Assembly (NCBI RefSeq): GCF_023369855.1
Contig: NZ_JAMBPP010000012.1
Coordinates: 1 to 64,000, forward strand
Origin: Actinotalea alkalitolerans
GTDB lineage: Bacteria > Actinomycetota > Actinomycetes > Actinomycetales > Cellulomonadaceae
DNA: 64,000 nt
Direction of reading: 5' to 3'
Made by a program: the position numbers and the translations under genes. The number at the start of each line of letters is the position of its first letter. The stretch's first letter is position 1. A model generated the notes under the pieces. That model saw only the letters and a list, made by a program, of their open reading frames with translations, searched no databases and had not been told where the DNA came from. This document shows positions 46,210 to 55,386 of the stretch, in pieces.

Positions 46210-47813
46210 ATCCGGAACAGGCCGAGGGCCGGCCGGTCGAGCGGGACCGTGGAGCAGATGTCCAGAGCCATCCCCAGCACCCTGCGGGTGTCGGCGGGAT
46301 CGATGATCCCGTCGTCCCAGAGCCGCGCGGTCGAGTAGTACGGGCTGCCCTGGCTCTCGTACCGGTCACGGATCGGGGCACGGAACCCGGCCTCGTCCTC
46401 GGCCGACCACTCCTGCCCCCGTGACTCGACCTGCTCGCGGCGGATCGTGGCGAGCACCGACGACGCCTGCTGCCCGCCCATGACCGAGATGCGGCTGGCG
46501 GGCCACGTCCACAGGAAGCGCGGCGAGTAGGCACGGCCGCACATCGAGTAGTTGCCCGCGCCGAAGGAGCCGCCGATCACCACGGTGAGCTTGGGGACCC
46601 GGGTGGTGGCGACCGCGGTGACCATCTTGGCCCCGTTCTTGGCGATGCCCCCGGCCTCGTAGTCCTTGCCGACCATGAAGCCCGAGATGTTCTGCAGGAA
46701 GACCAGGGGGATGCCACGCTGGTCGCAGAGCTCGATGAAGTGGGCGCCCTTGAGCGCGGACTCGCTGAACAGCACCCCGTTGTTGGCCACGACTCCCACC
46801 GGGTGCCCGTGCAGACGGGCGAACCCGGTGACCAGGGTGGTGCCGTACTCGCGCTTGAACTCGTGCAGCTCGCTCGCATCGACCAGTCGGGCGATGACCT
46901 CGCGCACGTCGTAGGGGGACTGCACGTCGACGGGGACCAGGCCGTAGAGGTCACTCTCGGGCGCGGCCGGCCCTCGGCCCTGGTGGACCTCCCAGGCGGT
47001 GGTGCGGGGGGCCGGGAGCGTGCTGATGATGTCCCGCACGATCTGGAGCGCGTGCGCGTCGTTCTCGGCGAGGTGGTCGGTGACCCCCGAGGTGCGGGAA
47101 TGGAGCTCTCCGCCGCCGAGCTCCTCGGCGCTGACGACCTCGCCGATGGCGGCCTTCACCAGCGGGGGCCCGCCCAGGAAGATCGTGCCCTGGTTGCGGA
47201 CGATCACGGTCTCGTCGCTCATCGCGGGCACGTAGGCGCCGCCGGCGGTGCACGAGCCCATGACGCAGGCGACCTGGGGTATCCCTGCCGCCGACATACG
47301 GGCCTGGTTGAAGAAGATGCGTCCGAAGTGGTCGCGGTCGGGGAAGACCTCGTCCTGCAACGGCAGGAAGGCACCGCCCGAGTCGACGAGGTAGACGCAC
47401 GGCAGCCGGTTCTCGAGCGCGATCTCCTGCGCGCGGAGGTGCTTCTTGACGGTCATCGGGTAGTAGGTGCCACCCTTGACGGTCGCATCGTTGGACAGCA
47501 CCATCACGTGCCGCCCGTGGACCAGGCCGATCCCGGCGATGACACCAGCGGCGGGGGCCTCGTCGTCGTACATGCCGTGGGCCGCGAGCGCGCCGATCTC
47601 CAGGAAGGGGCTGCCGTCGTCGAGGAGCACGTCGATGCGGTCGCGCGGCAGCAGCTTCCCTCGGGTGACGTGCCGTTCGCGCGAGGACGGGGGGCCGCCC
47701 AGGCTTGCCGCGCGCAACCGGTCGCGGAGCTCGACGACCAGGGCGCGTTGTGCCGCCTCGTTCTGCTCGAACGGGGGCGCGCCGCGGTCGGTCGTGGTGG
47801 GCAGTGTCTCCAT
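46206..47813 (-). CDS. Acyl-CoA carboxylase beta subunit (methylcrotonyl-type carboxyltransferase)
   Basis: The 535-residue protein is of the AccD1/MccB class: [30 protein letters not shown] at the start, [36 protein letters not shown] for acyl-CoA binding, and [23 protein letters not shown] in the second half. The length and FLEIG motif favour methylcrotonyl-CoA over propionyl-CoA carboxylases. It is first in the minus-strand operon and divergent from the TetR gene across an operator-like palindrome. Confidence 0.92.
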   Translation of the reverse strand: METLPTTTDRGAPPFEQNEAAQRALVVELRDRLRAASLGGPPSSRERHVTRGKLLPRDRIDVLLDDGSPFLEIGALAAHGMYDDEAPAAGVIAGIGLVHGRHVMVLSNDATVKGGTYYPMTVKKHLRAQEIALENRLPCVYLVDSGGAFLPLQDEVFPDRDHFGRIFFNQARMSAAGIPQVACVMGSCTAGGAYVPAMSDETVIVRNQGTIFLGGPPLVKAAIGEVVSAEELGGGELHSRTSGVTDHLAENDAHALQIVRDIISTLPAPRTTAWEVHQGRGPAAPESDLYGLVPVDVQSPYDVREVIARLVDASELHEFKREYGTTLVTGFARLHGHPVGVVANNGVLFSESALKGAHFIELCDQRGIPLVFLQNISGFMVGKDYEAGGIAKNGAKMVTAVATTRVPKLTVVIGGSFGAGNYSMCGRAYSPRFLWTWPASRISVMGGQQASSVLATIRREQVESRGQEWSAEDEAGFRAPIRDRYESQGSPYYSTARLWDDGIIDPADTRRVLGMALDICSTVPLDRPALGLFRM

Positions 47814-47848
47814 CGACGCCGCTTCCTTGAGGACCCTGAGGTCGCCTG

Positions 47849-47866
47849 AGTTAACGCTCGCTAACT
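47849..47866. promoter_or_regulatory. TetR-type operator in the carboxylase/regulator control region
   Basis: AGTTAACGCTCGCTAACT is an 18-base inverted repeat with arms AGTTA-CG and CG-TAACT. It lies 36 bases before the carboxyltransferase start and about 50 before the TetR gene, the position of an autoregulatory TetR site. The related TTAACG half suggests recognition of TNAGCG/TNAACG repeats. Confidence 0.7.
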
Positions 47867-47914
47867 GAACTGACGCTAGTGTGCACGGACGGGGTTGTCC
47901 ACGCAGGGAAGGGC

Positions 47915-48544
47915 GTGAGTCGTGTGAGGGTCGAGGTGGGAGAGGTGGCGTCGGTGCGCCCGACCTCCGCCCGGCACCGGGCCAAGGCCGATCGCCGGGC
48001 GACCCTGCTGACCGAGGCGAGCCGGCTCTTCGCCCGACGAGGCTTCGACGGCGTCTCGATCGAGGACCTCGGTTCGGCGGCCGGTGTCAGCGGACCCGCC
48101 GTCTACCGGCACTTCCCCAGCAAGCAGGCCGTGCTCGCCGCGCTGCTCGTGGGCGCGAGCGAGCGACTGGTGACCGGCGGCCATGAGGTGGTCGCCGAGG
48201 CAACCGACGACACTGCGGCCCTCCGATCGCTCATCAGGTTCCACGTCGAGTTCGCCCTGGCCGACCCTGACGTGATCCGGGTCCAGGACCGAGACCTCGA
48301 CTCGCTCGCCGAGCCCGAGCGGCGGGCGGTGCGCGGCCTGCAGCGCCGCTATGTCGAGCTCTGGGTCGCCGTCCTGACCCGGCTCGAGCCCGAGGTCGAC
48401 CCGGCCGAGCTGCGGATCCGCACCCACGCCACGTTCGGGCTCCTCAACTCCACGCCGCACAGCGCCCGCTCGCTGCCACGCTCCCGCGTCGGTTCGCTGC
48501 TCGAGGAGATGGCCCTCGCCGCGCTGGGACGCCCCGCCCCCTAG
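47915..48544 (+). CDS. TetR-family regulator of the leucine-degradation operon
   Basis: The protein has about 209 residues. A TetR helix-turn-helix ([42 protein letters not shown]) is followed by a helical ligand domain containing [10 protein letters not shown] and [27 protein letters not shown], which is common in regulators of acyl-CoA genes. The likely inducer is an acyl-CoA. The start is uncertain: GTG codons at 47879, 47915 and 47924 are in frame, and 47915 follows a GGGAAG stretch. Its stop codon overlaps the stop of the convergent E2 gene in a shared CTAG. Confidence 0.88.
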   Translation: MSRVRVEVGEVASVRPTSARHRAKADRRATLLTEASRLFARRGFDGVSIEDLGSAAGVSGPAVYRHFPSKQAVLAALLVGASERLVTGGHEVVAEATDDTAALRSLIRFHVEFALADPDVIRVQDRDLDSLAEPERRAVRGLQRRYVELWVAVLTRLEPEVDPAELRIRTHATFGLLNSTPHSARSLPRSRVGSLLEEMALAALGRPAP

Positions 48545-49842
48545 ACCATCGTCAGGACCCGCGCCGGGCGGGCCAGGACCGTGCCGACATCGGCGAGGAA
48601 GCGTGACGCCTGCTCTCCGTCGACCAGCCGATGGTCGAACGAGAGGCTCAGCGTCATCACCTGGCGCAGCGCGACCTCGCCCTGGTGCTCCCACGGCAGC
48701 CTTCGGACGGCTCCGACCGCCAGGATCACGGCCTCGCCGGGGTTGAGGATCGGTGTCCCCGCATCGATCCCGTAGACCCCGATGTTCGTCACCGAGAGGG
48801 TGCCGTCCCGCAGGTCGGCAGGTGACGTCGTCCCGGCGCGGGCGGCGTCGGTCAGCGCGGTCAGCGCCTGTGCGAGCCCCGCGAGGTCGAGCCCGTCCGC
48901 GTCCTTGATGTTCGGCACCAGGAGGCCCCGTGGGGTGGCGGCCGCGATGCCGAGGTTGACGTAGCCGAACTGCACGATCTCGCCGGCCTCCTCGTCCCAG
49001 CGGGAGTTGACAGCCGGGTGACGGCGCGCCGCGAGGGTCACCGCCTTGGCCACGATCGTCAGGACCGTGATCCGGCTGCCCGAGAGCTCCCGGTCCTGGC
49101 GGAGCTCCTCGACGAGCTCGACAGCAGCGGTGGCGTCGATCGTCAGGAACTCCGTGGCGTGCGGCGCGGTGAACGCGCTGGCGACCATCGCGGCCGCGGT
49201 GTGCTTGCGCACCCCGGTGATGGGGGTGCGCACCTCCCGCGGTGCGGCCTCCCTACCGCCTTCCGCTGCCCCCACCGCGGTCCGCTCCAGCGGGCCCGCG
49301 AGGTCTCTCGCACGCGTCAGCACGTCGTCCCTGGTCACCAGTCCGCCCTCGCCAGAGCCGTCGACCGAGGCCAGGTCGACCCCGAGCTCCTGGGCGAGCT
49401 TGCGGACCGGAGGGAAGGAGCGCGGCCGGTCACCGCGCCTCCGCCCCGGGGCAGTGGGCACGGGAGCGGAGCTCGGCGTCGCGGACCAGGCCGACCCGCG
49501 AGCGCGCCGACGAGGACGGTCCGCCGCCTCGACCCGCGGGCCGTACCCCACCAGCACCGCGTTCCGACCCGAGCTGGCCGTCGTGGCCCCGGCCGAGGTG
49601 GCACCGACGTCGATCGCCAGGATCGGCGCACCCACCGGAACCGTCGCACCCGGCTCGACGAACAGCCGTGCCACCGTCCCGGCGTAGGGGCTGGGCAGCT
49701 GGACGAGCGCCTTGGCCGTCTCGACCTCGGCGATCACCTGGTTCAGCTCGACGGTGTCGCCCACCGCGACCTTCCACTCCAGAAGGTCGGACTCGGTCAG
49801 TCCCTCACCGAGGTCGGGCATCGCGAACTCCTCGACCGCCAT
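48541..49842 (-). CDS. bkdC: Branched-chain 2-oxoacid dehydrogenase E2 (dihydrolipoyl acyltransferase)
   Basis: The 433-residue protein has one lipoyl domain with Lys44 in VETAKALVQLP, an Arg/Pro-rich linker (about 105-140), an E1/E3-binding domain (PPVRKLAQELGVDLASVDGSGEGGLVTRDDV) and a catalytic domain with the active-site His404 in FDHRLVDG. It transfers the branched acyl group to CoA. It is three bases downstream of E1beta, and no E3 gene follows, so E3 is supplied from elsewhere. Confidence 0.92.
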   Translation of the reverse strand: MAVEEFAMPDLGEGLTESDLLEWKVAVGDTVELNQVIAEVETAKALVQLPSPYAGTVARLFVEPGATVPVGAPILAIDVGATSAGATTASSGRNAVLVGYGPRVEAADRPRRRARGSAWSATPSSAPVPTAPGRRRGDRPRSFPPVRKLAQELGVDLASVDGSGEGGLVTRDDVLTRARDLAGPLERTAVGAAEGGREAAPREVRTPITGVRKHTAAAMVASAFTAPHATEFLTIDATAAVELVEELRQDRELSGSRITVLTIVAKAVTLAARRHPAVNSRWDEEAGEIVQFGYVNLGIAAATPRGLLVPNIKDADGLDLAGLAQALTALTDAARAGTTSPADLRDGTLSVTNIGVYGIDAGTPILNPGEAVILAVGAVRRLPWEHQGEVALRQVMTLSLSFDHRLVDGEQASRFLADVGTVLARPARVLTMV

Positions 49843-49845
49843 GTC

Positions 49846-50853
49846 CTAGCCCCTCCATCCGCTGAGCGAGTTCTGCCGGCCCATCACCCGGTCCACCGCG
49901 TCCAGGAGCCTGTCCAGGTCGGGCAGGAAGTGGTCCTCGAGCGCGGCGGGCGGGTAGGGCACGTCGAAGCCCGTCACCCGCGCGGGCGCGGCCTCGAGGT
50001 GGTGGAAGCACCGCTCGGTGATGCTCGCCGCGACCTCGGCGCCCACGCCGCCGTGCTGCTGGGCCTCGTGGGTGACCACCAGCCGACCCGTCCGGCGCAC
50101 CGAGGCCTCGACGGTCTCGTAGTCCACCGGGGCCAGCGAGCGCAGGTCGATCACCTCGAGGGAGATCCCGTCGTCCGACGCGGCGAGCGCGGCGTCCCGG
50201 GCCGTCGCCACGAGCGGGCCGTAGGTCACCACGGTCACGTCGTCGCCCTCGACCACGACCCTGGCACGATCCATCGCCATGGTGGTCTCGTCGATGACCT
50301 CGTCGACGTCCCCCTTGACCCAGTAGCGCCGCTTGGGTTCGAAGAAGAGCACCGGGTCGTCGCAGGCGACGGCCTGGCGGATCATCGTGTGGGCGTCCTG
50401 AGGCGACGAGCAGGTCACCACGCGCAGGCCCGCGGTGTGCGTGAAGTACGCCTCGGGCGACTCGGAGTGGTGCTCGACCGCCCCGATGCCCCCGCCGTAG
50501 GGGACTCGCACCGTGATCGGCATCCGGACCGCCCCACCGGTGCGGTAGTGGAGCTTGGCCACCTGCGCGACGATCTGGTCGAAGGCCGGGTAGATGAAGC
50601 CGTCGAACTGGATCTCGACCACGGGCCGGTAGCCCCGGTAGGCGAGGCCGACGGCCGTGCCCATGATCCCCGCCTCGGCCAGCGGGGTGTCCATCACCCG
50701 ATCGGCTCCGAAGTCCCGCTGGAGCCCGTCGGTCACGCGGAACACCCCGCCCAGACGGCCGATGTCCTCGCCGAGCAGCACCACCCTCGGGTCGTCCTGG
50801 AGGGCCCGGCGCAGCCCTGTGCCGATCGCCGCGGCGAGGGTCTGGACGGCCAT
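49846..50853 (-). CDS. bkdB: Branched-chain 2-oxoacid dehydrogenase E1 beta
   Basis: The 335-residue protein contains VVLLGEDIGRLGGVFRVTDGL (TPP-side Glu), DTPLAEAGIMGTAVGLAYRGYRPVVEIQF and VEHHSESPEAYFTHTAGLRVV (active-site His pair), as in 2-oxoisovalerate dehydrogenases. The motif HSESPE distinguishes it from pyruvate E1beta with HSQ in the same place. Its start overlaps the E1alpha stop by one base (TGATG). Confidence 0.93.
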   Translation of the reverse strand: MAVQTLAAAIGTGLRRALQDDPRVVLLGEDIGRLGGVFRVTDGLQRDFGADRVMDTPLAEAGIMGTAVGLAYRGYRPVVEIQFDGFIYPAFDQIVAQVAKLHYRTGGAVRMPITVRVPYGGGIGAVEHHSESPEAYFTHTAGLRVVTCSSPQDAHTMIRQAVACDDPVLFFEPKRRYWVKGDVDEVIDETTMAMDRARVVVEGDDVTVVTYGPLVATARDAALAASDDGISLEVIDLRSLAPVDYETVEASVRRTGRLVVTHEAQQHGGVGAEVAASITERCFHHLEAAPARVTGFDVPYPPAALEDHFLPDLDRLLDAVDRVMGRQNSLSGWRG

Positions 50854-52046
50854 CAGCCCTCACCTCCGCCGGGGGCGTCCTGATACATCGCGAGGTAGGC
50901 CTCGTACTGCCGGCGCTGCCGCTCGAGCCAGGACGTGGGGGAGGTGTAGACGTGGTCGAAGACGCTCAGCGGCTCGGGTGGCTCGAGGCCGTGGCAGCCG
51001 TCCCGCATCTCCCGCGCCGCGGCGTCGGCGGTCGCGGTGACCGCACGGGTCAGCTCGGGGGTGAGGTGGCCCCCGAGCTCGAGCAGCCGCTCGACCCGCA
51101 GGATGGGGTCGCGGCCCGCCCAGCTCTCGTGCTCGGCCTTGTCGACGTACCGGGTGGGGTCGTCCGATGTCGTGTGGGGACCCATGCGGTAGGTCACCGC
51201 CTCGATGAAGGTCGCGCCGTCCCCGCGACGAGCCCTGTCCAGAGCGACGCGCGTGGCGGCGAGGACGGCGAGGACGTCGTTCCCGTCCACCCGGATGCTC
51301 GGGATGCCGAACCCGGGTGCCCGGTCGGCGATCGGCCGGACGGCCTGAAGGCTGACCGGCTCGGAGATGGCCCACTGGTTGTTCTGGCAGAAGAAGACCA
51401 CCGGGGCTCGGAAGCTCGCGGCGAAGACCATCGCCTCGTTCACGTCGCCCTGGCTCGTCGCCCCGTCACCGAAGTAGGCGACAGCCACCGAGTCGACGCC
51501 GTCCTTGACACACCCCATCGCGTAGCCGGTGGCGTGCAGGGTCTGTGCGCCGATGATGATCGAGGGGGTCGCCATCCCCACCGCGTAAGGGTCCCAGCCG
51601 CTCGCGGAGGTGCCCTTCCACACCCGCACCAGGTCCGTCAGGCCTACCCCTCGGCAGTACGCGACAGCGTTCTCGCGGTAGCTCGAGAAGACGAAGTCGT
51701 CGGCCCGGAGCGCTCGAGCCGAGCCCACCTGCGAGGCCTCCTGACCCAGCAGCGGTGGCCACAGCCCGAGCTGACCCTGGCGCTGCAGAGCGGTGGCCTC
51801 GATGTCGAGGCGGCGCACGACGACCATGTCCTGGTAGAGCGCGGAGATCTGGTCGGTGCCGACGTCCTGGACCCATGGCTCGTACTCGGGGTCGCTGCGC
51901 CTGGTCCCGTCAGGCGAGAGCAGCTGCACGGTCGCGCGCGGCCTGGCGGGGAGGTCCTGCCACGGGTCGACATCGTCGTCGGTTCCCGCTCGTGAGTCGG
52001 TCGTGCGGTGGTGGACGGGGTTCGGGGACAGTTCTGAACGCAACAT
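50853..52046 (-). CDS. bkdA: Branched-chain 2-oxoacid dehydrogenase E1 alpha
   Basis: The 397-residue protein has the TPP-binding segment YFGDGATSQGDVNEAMVFAASFRAPVVFFCQNNQWAIS and the loop RMGPHTTSDDPTRY. The ATG at 52046 has GGAG seven bases upstream; the long frame beyond it is antisense to the next genes. Residues 1-60 are a polar extension typical of actinobacterial BkdA. It heads the E1alpha-E1beta-E2 operon, which decarboxylates the keto acids of leucine, isoleucine and valine. The perfect palindrome CAACATGTTG overlaps its start codon and may be a regulator site. Confidence 0.93.
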   Translation of the reverse strand: MLRSELSPNPVHHRTTDSRAGTDDDVDPWQDLPARPRATVQLLSPDGTRRSDPEYEPWVQDVGTDQISALYQDMVVVRRLDIEATALQRQGQLGLWPPLLGQEASQVGSARALRADDFVFSSYRENAVAYCRGVGLTDLVRVWKGTSASGWDPYAVGMATPSIIIGAQTLHATGYAMGCVKDGVDSVAVAYFGDGATSQGDVNEAMVFAASFRAPVVFFCQNNQWAISEPVSLQAVRPIADRAPGFGIPSIRVDGNDVLAVLAATRVALDRARRGDGATFIEAVTYRMGPHTTSDDPTRYVDKAEHESWAGRDPILRVERLLELGGHLTPELTRAVTATADAAAREMRDGCHGLEPPEPLSVFDHVYTSPTSWLERQRRQYEAYLAMYQDAPGGGEG

Positions 52047-52194
52047 GTTGTGCTCCGTTGTTGGCGGAGCCCACGCCCTTGTGAGGCTTGGGCACCATTG
52101 CCCGATGTCCAGCCAGGGTACGACGCGGGAGCACGCCGTGCCGCCTTTGTGCCGGGAGCCGGCGTTTCTGGGTCTCGGCACCCGGGGGCGCGGC

Positions 52195-52680
52195 CTAGTC
52201 CTCGGCCCGCCCGAAGCGGCGGAGGAACAGCCGCCGGACCTGCTCGGCGAGCTCAGGGGCCGGTCCCTCGACCACCACCTCGGGGGAGATGTCCTGGACC
52301 CGCAGCATGCGGACCGGTGGCAGCGGCAGGTCGAGCTCGGTGAGCCACGAGGCCAGCTGCGCGGACGACGTGGCGTAGACGATGCGGCCCAGCCCCACCC
52401 ATCCGTGCGCCGCAGCGCACATCGGGCAGTGCTCGCCCGAGGTGTAGACGGTCGCACCCGAACGCTCGTCGGGCGAGAGGTGTGTGGCGGCCCAGCGGGC
52501 CAGCGCGAGCTCGGGGTGACGCGTCGCGTCGCCCGCGGCGGTCCGGTTGTGGTCCTCCGCGAGCACCGACCCGTCGGGACCGACGAGGATCGAGCCGAAG
52601 GGCTCCTCGCCTGACTCGAGCGCCTTCCCGGCCAGCTCGACGCACCGACGCAGGTGTGCCAGGTCGACGTCGTCCAGCAT
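52195..52680 (-). CDS. Nucleoside/guanine deaminase (cytidine deaminase superfamily)
   Basis: The 161-residue protein has the zinc motif of the deaminase fold: a His in TRHPELALARWA (HPE instead of HAE) and two Cys in SGEHCPMCAAAHGWVGLGRIVYA. A GGAGGGAGA ribosome site lies just ahead of the ATG at 52680. The CPMC motif resembles GuaD/TadA-like nucleobase deaminases. The substrate (guanine, cytosine or a nucleotide) cannot be decided. Confidence 0.82.
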   Translation of the reverse strand: MLDDVDLAHLRRCVELAGKALESGEEPFGSILVGPDGSVLAEDHNRTAAGDATRHPELALARWAATHLSPDERSGATVYTSGEHCPMCAAAHGWVGLGRIVYATSSAQLASWLTELDLPLPPVRMLRVQDISPEVVVEGPAPELAEQVRRLFLRRFGRAED

Positions 52681-52860
52681 GCCGGTCTCCCTCCGGTCGG
52701 CCGTGTGGCGGCAGCGCCGAGAAGGCGCACCGTGGTCCACGACGATGCTGCCATCTCGGGAGCTCGGGGCCCTTCTCGCAGCAGGATGTCCGCACCACGA
52801 GGGGTCCGCGTGGCGGGCGCCACGGCGCGCGACGGGACCGGTACGGCAGGATGGGTGCTG

Positions 52861-53937
52861 ATGACCCGAACAGACCCGCGCCACCGCCCCGCCCCTGTCA
52901 GCCCGCAGATCGCTGCCGAGACCCTCCCTCCGGGATGGGTCGTATCCCACCCTGCGCCCGACGACGTCGACGACCTGCACCTCCTGCTGAGCCGTCACGA
53001 GGTGGCGGCCCGCGGCCGGTCGGGGACAGGTCGTGAGGACGTCGATGCCGACCTCACCACGGGAGGTCTGACCCGTCGCCACCTCGTGGTCCGCGACCCC
53101 GACGACCATGCCCAGGGCTGGGCGACGGTGCACGACCGAGCCGCCGGGCGGGTCCTGGTCTCGGTCGTGGTCGACCCCGACCTCGAGCCCTCGACGGCCG
53201 ACACGCTCGCCGAGGGGCTCTTCGGCTGGACCGCCCGGGCGGCCGCAGAGCTCGCGACCAGCCGCGGCCTGGACCTGACCCAGATGGACAGCGGCGCCTT
53301 CGCCGACGACCTCCGCCAGCAGCGGTGGCTCACCCGTGCGGGTTTCGAGCACACGCGGACGTGGTGGCAGATGAGTCGCCCGGTGGACGAGGCTGAGGGC
53401 GACGCGCCCGCTGTCGACCAGTACCCGGGTGTGGTGGTACGACAGGTGCGCCGGGCCCCCGACGGGATGCCCGAGCAGGCAGACCTCATCACGGTGCACG
53501 ACGTCCTCGAGGAGGCGTTCACCGACCACTTCAACTATCACGCGGAGACGTTCGACGAGTTCGTCTCACGGCTGCGTGAGGACCCGGGCCACCGCTGGGA
53601 CCACTGGTGGATCGCCGAGATCGTCGACGACCAGGACGGTACCGGGCCTCGCGCGGCCGGTGCACTGGTGGGAACGGTCTCGCCCGGGGCCGGCGGGGCG
53701 CCTGACGGCACGTACGTGGCGTACCTGGGGGTGCTGCGCTCGGCCCGCGGGCGCGGCGCTGCCCGCTCGCTCCTCGACGCCGTGATCGCCGATGCCGCGG
53801 CGCGTGGACGCGATCGCGTGGGTCTGGAGGTCGATGCCGAGTCGCCCACCGGTGCGGTCGACCTGTACACCACGACCGGGTTCTCCACCTCGTACGTCAC
53901 CCAGTCGTGGCACCGGGACCTCCCGGTCGGCGGCTGA
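52861..53937 (+). CDS. Two-domain GNAT acetyltransferase (mycothiol-synthase-like layout)
   Basis: The 358-residue protein has two GNAT domains. The first (about 20-180) is degenerate. The second carries YVAYLGVLRSARGRGAARSLLDAVIADAAARG for acetyl-CoA and ends LEVDAESPTGAVDLYTTTGFST. The layout recalls MshD, but the key sequence identity is not checkable here, and other two-domain GNATs exist. It is divergent from the deaminase and about 20 bases upstream of the leader-peptide promoter. Confidence 0.75.
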   Translation: MTRTDPRHRPAPVSPQIAAETLPPGWVVSHPAPDDVDDLHLLLSRHEVAARGRSGTGREDVDADLTTGGLTRRHLVVRDPDDHAQGWATVHDRAAGRVLVSVVVDPDLEPSTADTLAEGLFGWTARAAAELATSRGLDLTQMDSGAFADDLRQQRWLTRAGFEHTRTWWQMSRPVDEAEGDAPAVDQYPGVVVRQVRRAPDGMPEQADLITVHDVLEEAFTDHFNYHAETFDEFVSRLREDPGHRWDHWWIAEIVDDQDGTGPRAAGALVGTVSPGAGGAPDGTYVAYLGVLRSARGRGAARSLLDAVIADAAARGRDRVGLEVDAESPTGAVDLYTTTGFSTSYVTQSWHRDLPVGG

Positions 53938-53945
53938 ACCGACGG

Positions 53946-53951
53946 TAGAGT
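53946..53951 (+). promoter_or_regulatory. -10 box of the leader-peptide transcript
   Basis: TAGAGT is followed by exactly seven bases before the leader ATG at 53959, giving a leaderless transcript. No convincing -35 is visible. Confidence 0.6.
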
Positions 53952-53958
53952 TCGCACC

Positions 53959-54045
53959 ATGCCTCTGATCCTGGTGCGTCGCGTCCACGTGGACCTGCTG
54001 CGTACCGGTAGTGCGCTGTGTCCGGGTTGCCCTCGCTCCCACTGA
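53959..54045 (+). CDS. 28-residue cysteine-containing leader peptide
   Basis: A complete reading frame starts MPLILVRRVHVDLLRTG, continues SALCPGCPRSH and ends in TGA. The core RRxHVDLLRxxSALC matches the small actinobacterial leader peptides found ahead of sulfur-metabolism genes, where ribosome stalling at Cys codons (here TGT and TGC near the end) is thought to report cysteine supply. It starts leaderless and ends 32 bases before the oxygenase gene. The frame is too short for standard gene callers. The functional role is inferred from motif and position. Confidence 0.75.
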   Translation: MPLILVRRVHVDLLRTGSALCPGCPRSH

Positions 54046-54077
54046 CCCGGACCCCACACACCAGAAGGCCCACTCCG

Positions 54078-55106
54078 ATGACCCTGTCGTCCCTGCCTGT
54101 CCTCGACCTGTCCCACGCCGACGATCCCGCCACCGCGGAGCAGTTCCGCACGGCCCTGCGGGAGGCCACCCACACGCACGGCTTCTTCTACCTGGTCGGT
54201 CACGGCGCGAGCCGTGAGCTGACCGAGCGGGTGATCGCGGTCGCCCGGGAGTTCTTCTCGCTGCCGACGCACGAGAAGCTCTCGATCGAGAACACCCACA
54301 GCCCCCACTTCCGTGGCTACACCCGCGTCGGCGGTGAGCTCACCCAGGGGAAGGTCGACTGGCGCGAGCAGATCGACGTCGGCCCCGAGCGTGACGCCCT
54401 GCCCACGGGCCCCGAGCACCCGGCGTACAACGTGCTGCAGGGCCCGAACCTGTGGCCCGACGCGCTCCCCGAGCTGCGCGAGGTGATCACCGCGTGGAAC
54501 GCGACCATGGCGGGCGTGGCGGACCGGCTGCTGCACGCGTGGGCGCTGTCCCTGGGGCAGCAGGCCGAGGTGTTCGACGGCGCCTTCGGCGACGCTCCCG
54601 CCACCCTGACGAAGGTGGTCCGCTACCCGGGCCGCACCGAGGGGGGCACCGACCAGGGCGTCGGCTGGCACAGTGACTTCGGTGTGCTGACCCTGCTGCT
54701 CGTCGAGCCCGGTCGACGGGGGTTGCAGGTCGAGTACCAGGGCGAGCCGCTCGACGCACCGCCGCTCGAGGACGCGTTGATCGTGAACATCGGCGAGATG
54801 CTCGAGTGGGCGACCGACGGGTACCTGCGGGCCACCAAGCACCGGGTGCTGGCCCCGGATCCTGGCACCGACCGGATCTCCGTGCCCTACTTCCACAACC
54901 CGGCCCTGGACGCCGTCTTCCCCCGGGTCGATCTGCCGGCCGACCTCGCCGCCCGGGCCGGGGGTGTCGCGCGCGACGCCGACGACCAGGACATCGTGGG
55001 GGAGTACGGGTACAACGCGCTCAAGAGCCGCGTACGCGCCCACCCCAACGTCGTCGCGGCGCACCATCCGCACCTGCTCGCAGCACCGATGGCTGCCGCG
55101 GGCTGA
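54078..55106 (+). CDS. 2-oxoglutarate/Fe(II)-dependent oxygenase (isopenicillin-N-synthase-like)
   Basis: The 342-residue protein has the N-terminal block HTHGFFYLVGHGASRELTERVIAVAREFF, the iron motif HSDFGVLTLL (His and Asp), the distal His in RATKHRVL and the cosubstrate Arg-x-Ser in DRISVPYF. AGAAGG lies nine bases before the ATG. A Cys-type leader peptide just upstream suggests a sulfur-linked substrate or regulation by cysteine supply. The reaction is otherwise unknown; it may be an oxidative step on an organosulfur or amino-acid-derived compound. Confidence 0.88.
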   Translation: MTLSSLPVLDLSHADDPATAEQFRTALREATHTHGFFYLVGHGASRELTERVIAVAREFFSLPTHEKLSIENTHSPHFRGYTRVGGELTQGKVDWREQIDVGPERDALPTGPEHPAYNVLQGPNLWPDALPELREVITAWNATMAGVADRLLHAWALSLGQQAEVFDGAFGDAPATLTKVVRYPGRTEGGTDQGVGWHSDFGVLTLLLVEPGRRGLQVEYQGEPLDAPPLEDALIVNIGEMLEWATDGYLRATKHRVLAPDPGTDRISVPYFHNPALDAVFPRVDLPADLAARAGGVARDADDQDIVGEYGYNALKSRVRAHPNVVAAHHPHLLAAPMAAAG

Positions 55107-55233
55107 CCGGGGCGCCGCAGCGGCGGGATGCCCTGCCGCTGCGGCGCACCACCCAGGACGTCCGTCCCGCTTCGCGACGGCACGGTGGCGGCATCATGGA
55201 TGGTGCAGTGTGCCTGCGTACCGGGGAGTCCTC

Positions 55234-55386
55234 ATGTGCGACCCTGCCGTGGCCGAGTGCGACCTCGACCTTCCGGACGACCGGCACGGGTGTGAGCCCG
55301 TGGCCGATCCCGTCAGCAGTGCGGCCCGAGGGGCCCCCGGGCGACATGACATGGACCGCACGGACGGGTCGGGGCGGTCCCGATGA
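55234..55386 (+). CDS. Possible 50-residue Cys-containing small protein coupled to the oxidoreductase
   Basis: A frame starts at an ATG preceded by GGGGAG (five-base spacing), carries Cys at residues 2, 9 and 20, is strongly acidic at the N-terminus and ends in a TGA that overlaps the next start codon (ATGA). It fills most of the 276-base gap between the oxygenase and the large oxidoreductase. It may be a leader or a small Fe-S-binding peptide, or simply chance in GC-rich DNA. Confidence 0.4.
   Translation: MCDPAVAECDLDLPDDRHGCEPVADPVSSAARGAPGRHDMDRTDGSGRSR

Noticed and set aside
52047-52823. N-terminal extension of E1alpha
   Set aside because: It is out-of-frame reading across the deaminase gene; the ATG at 52046 has a ribosome site and gives the normal family length.
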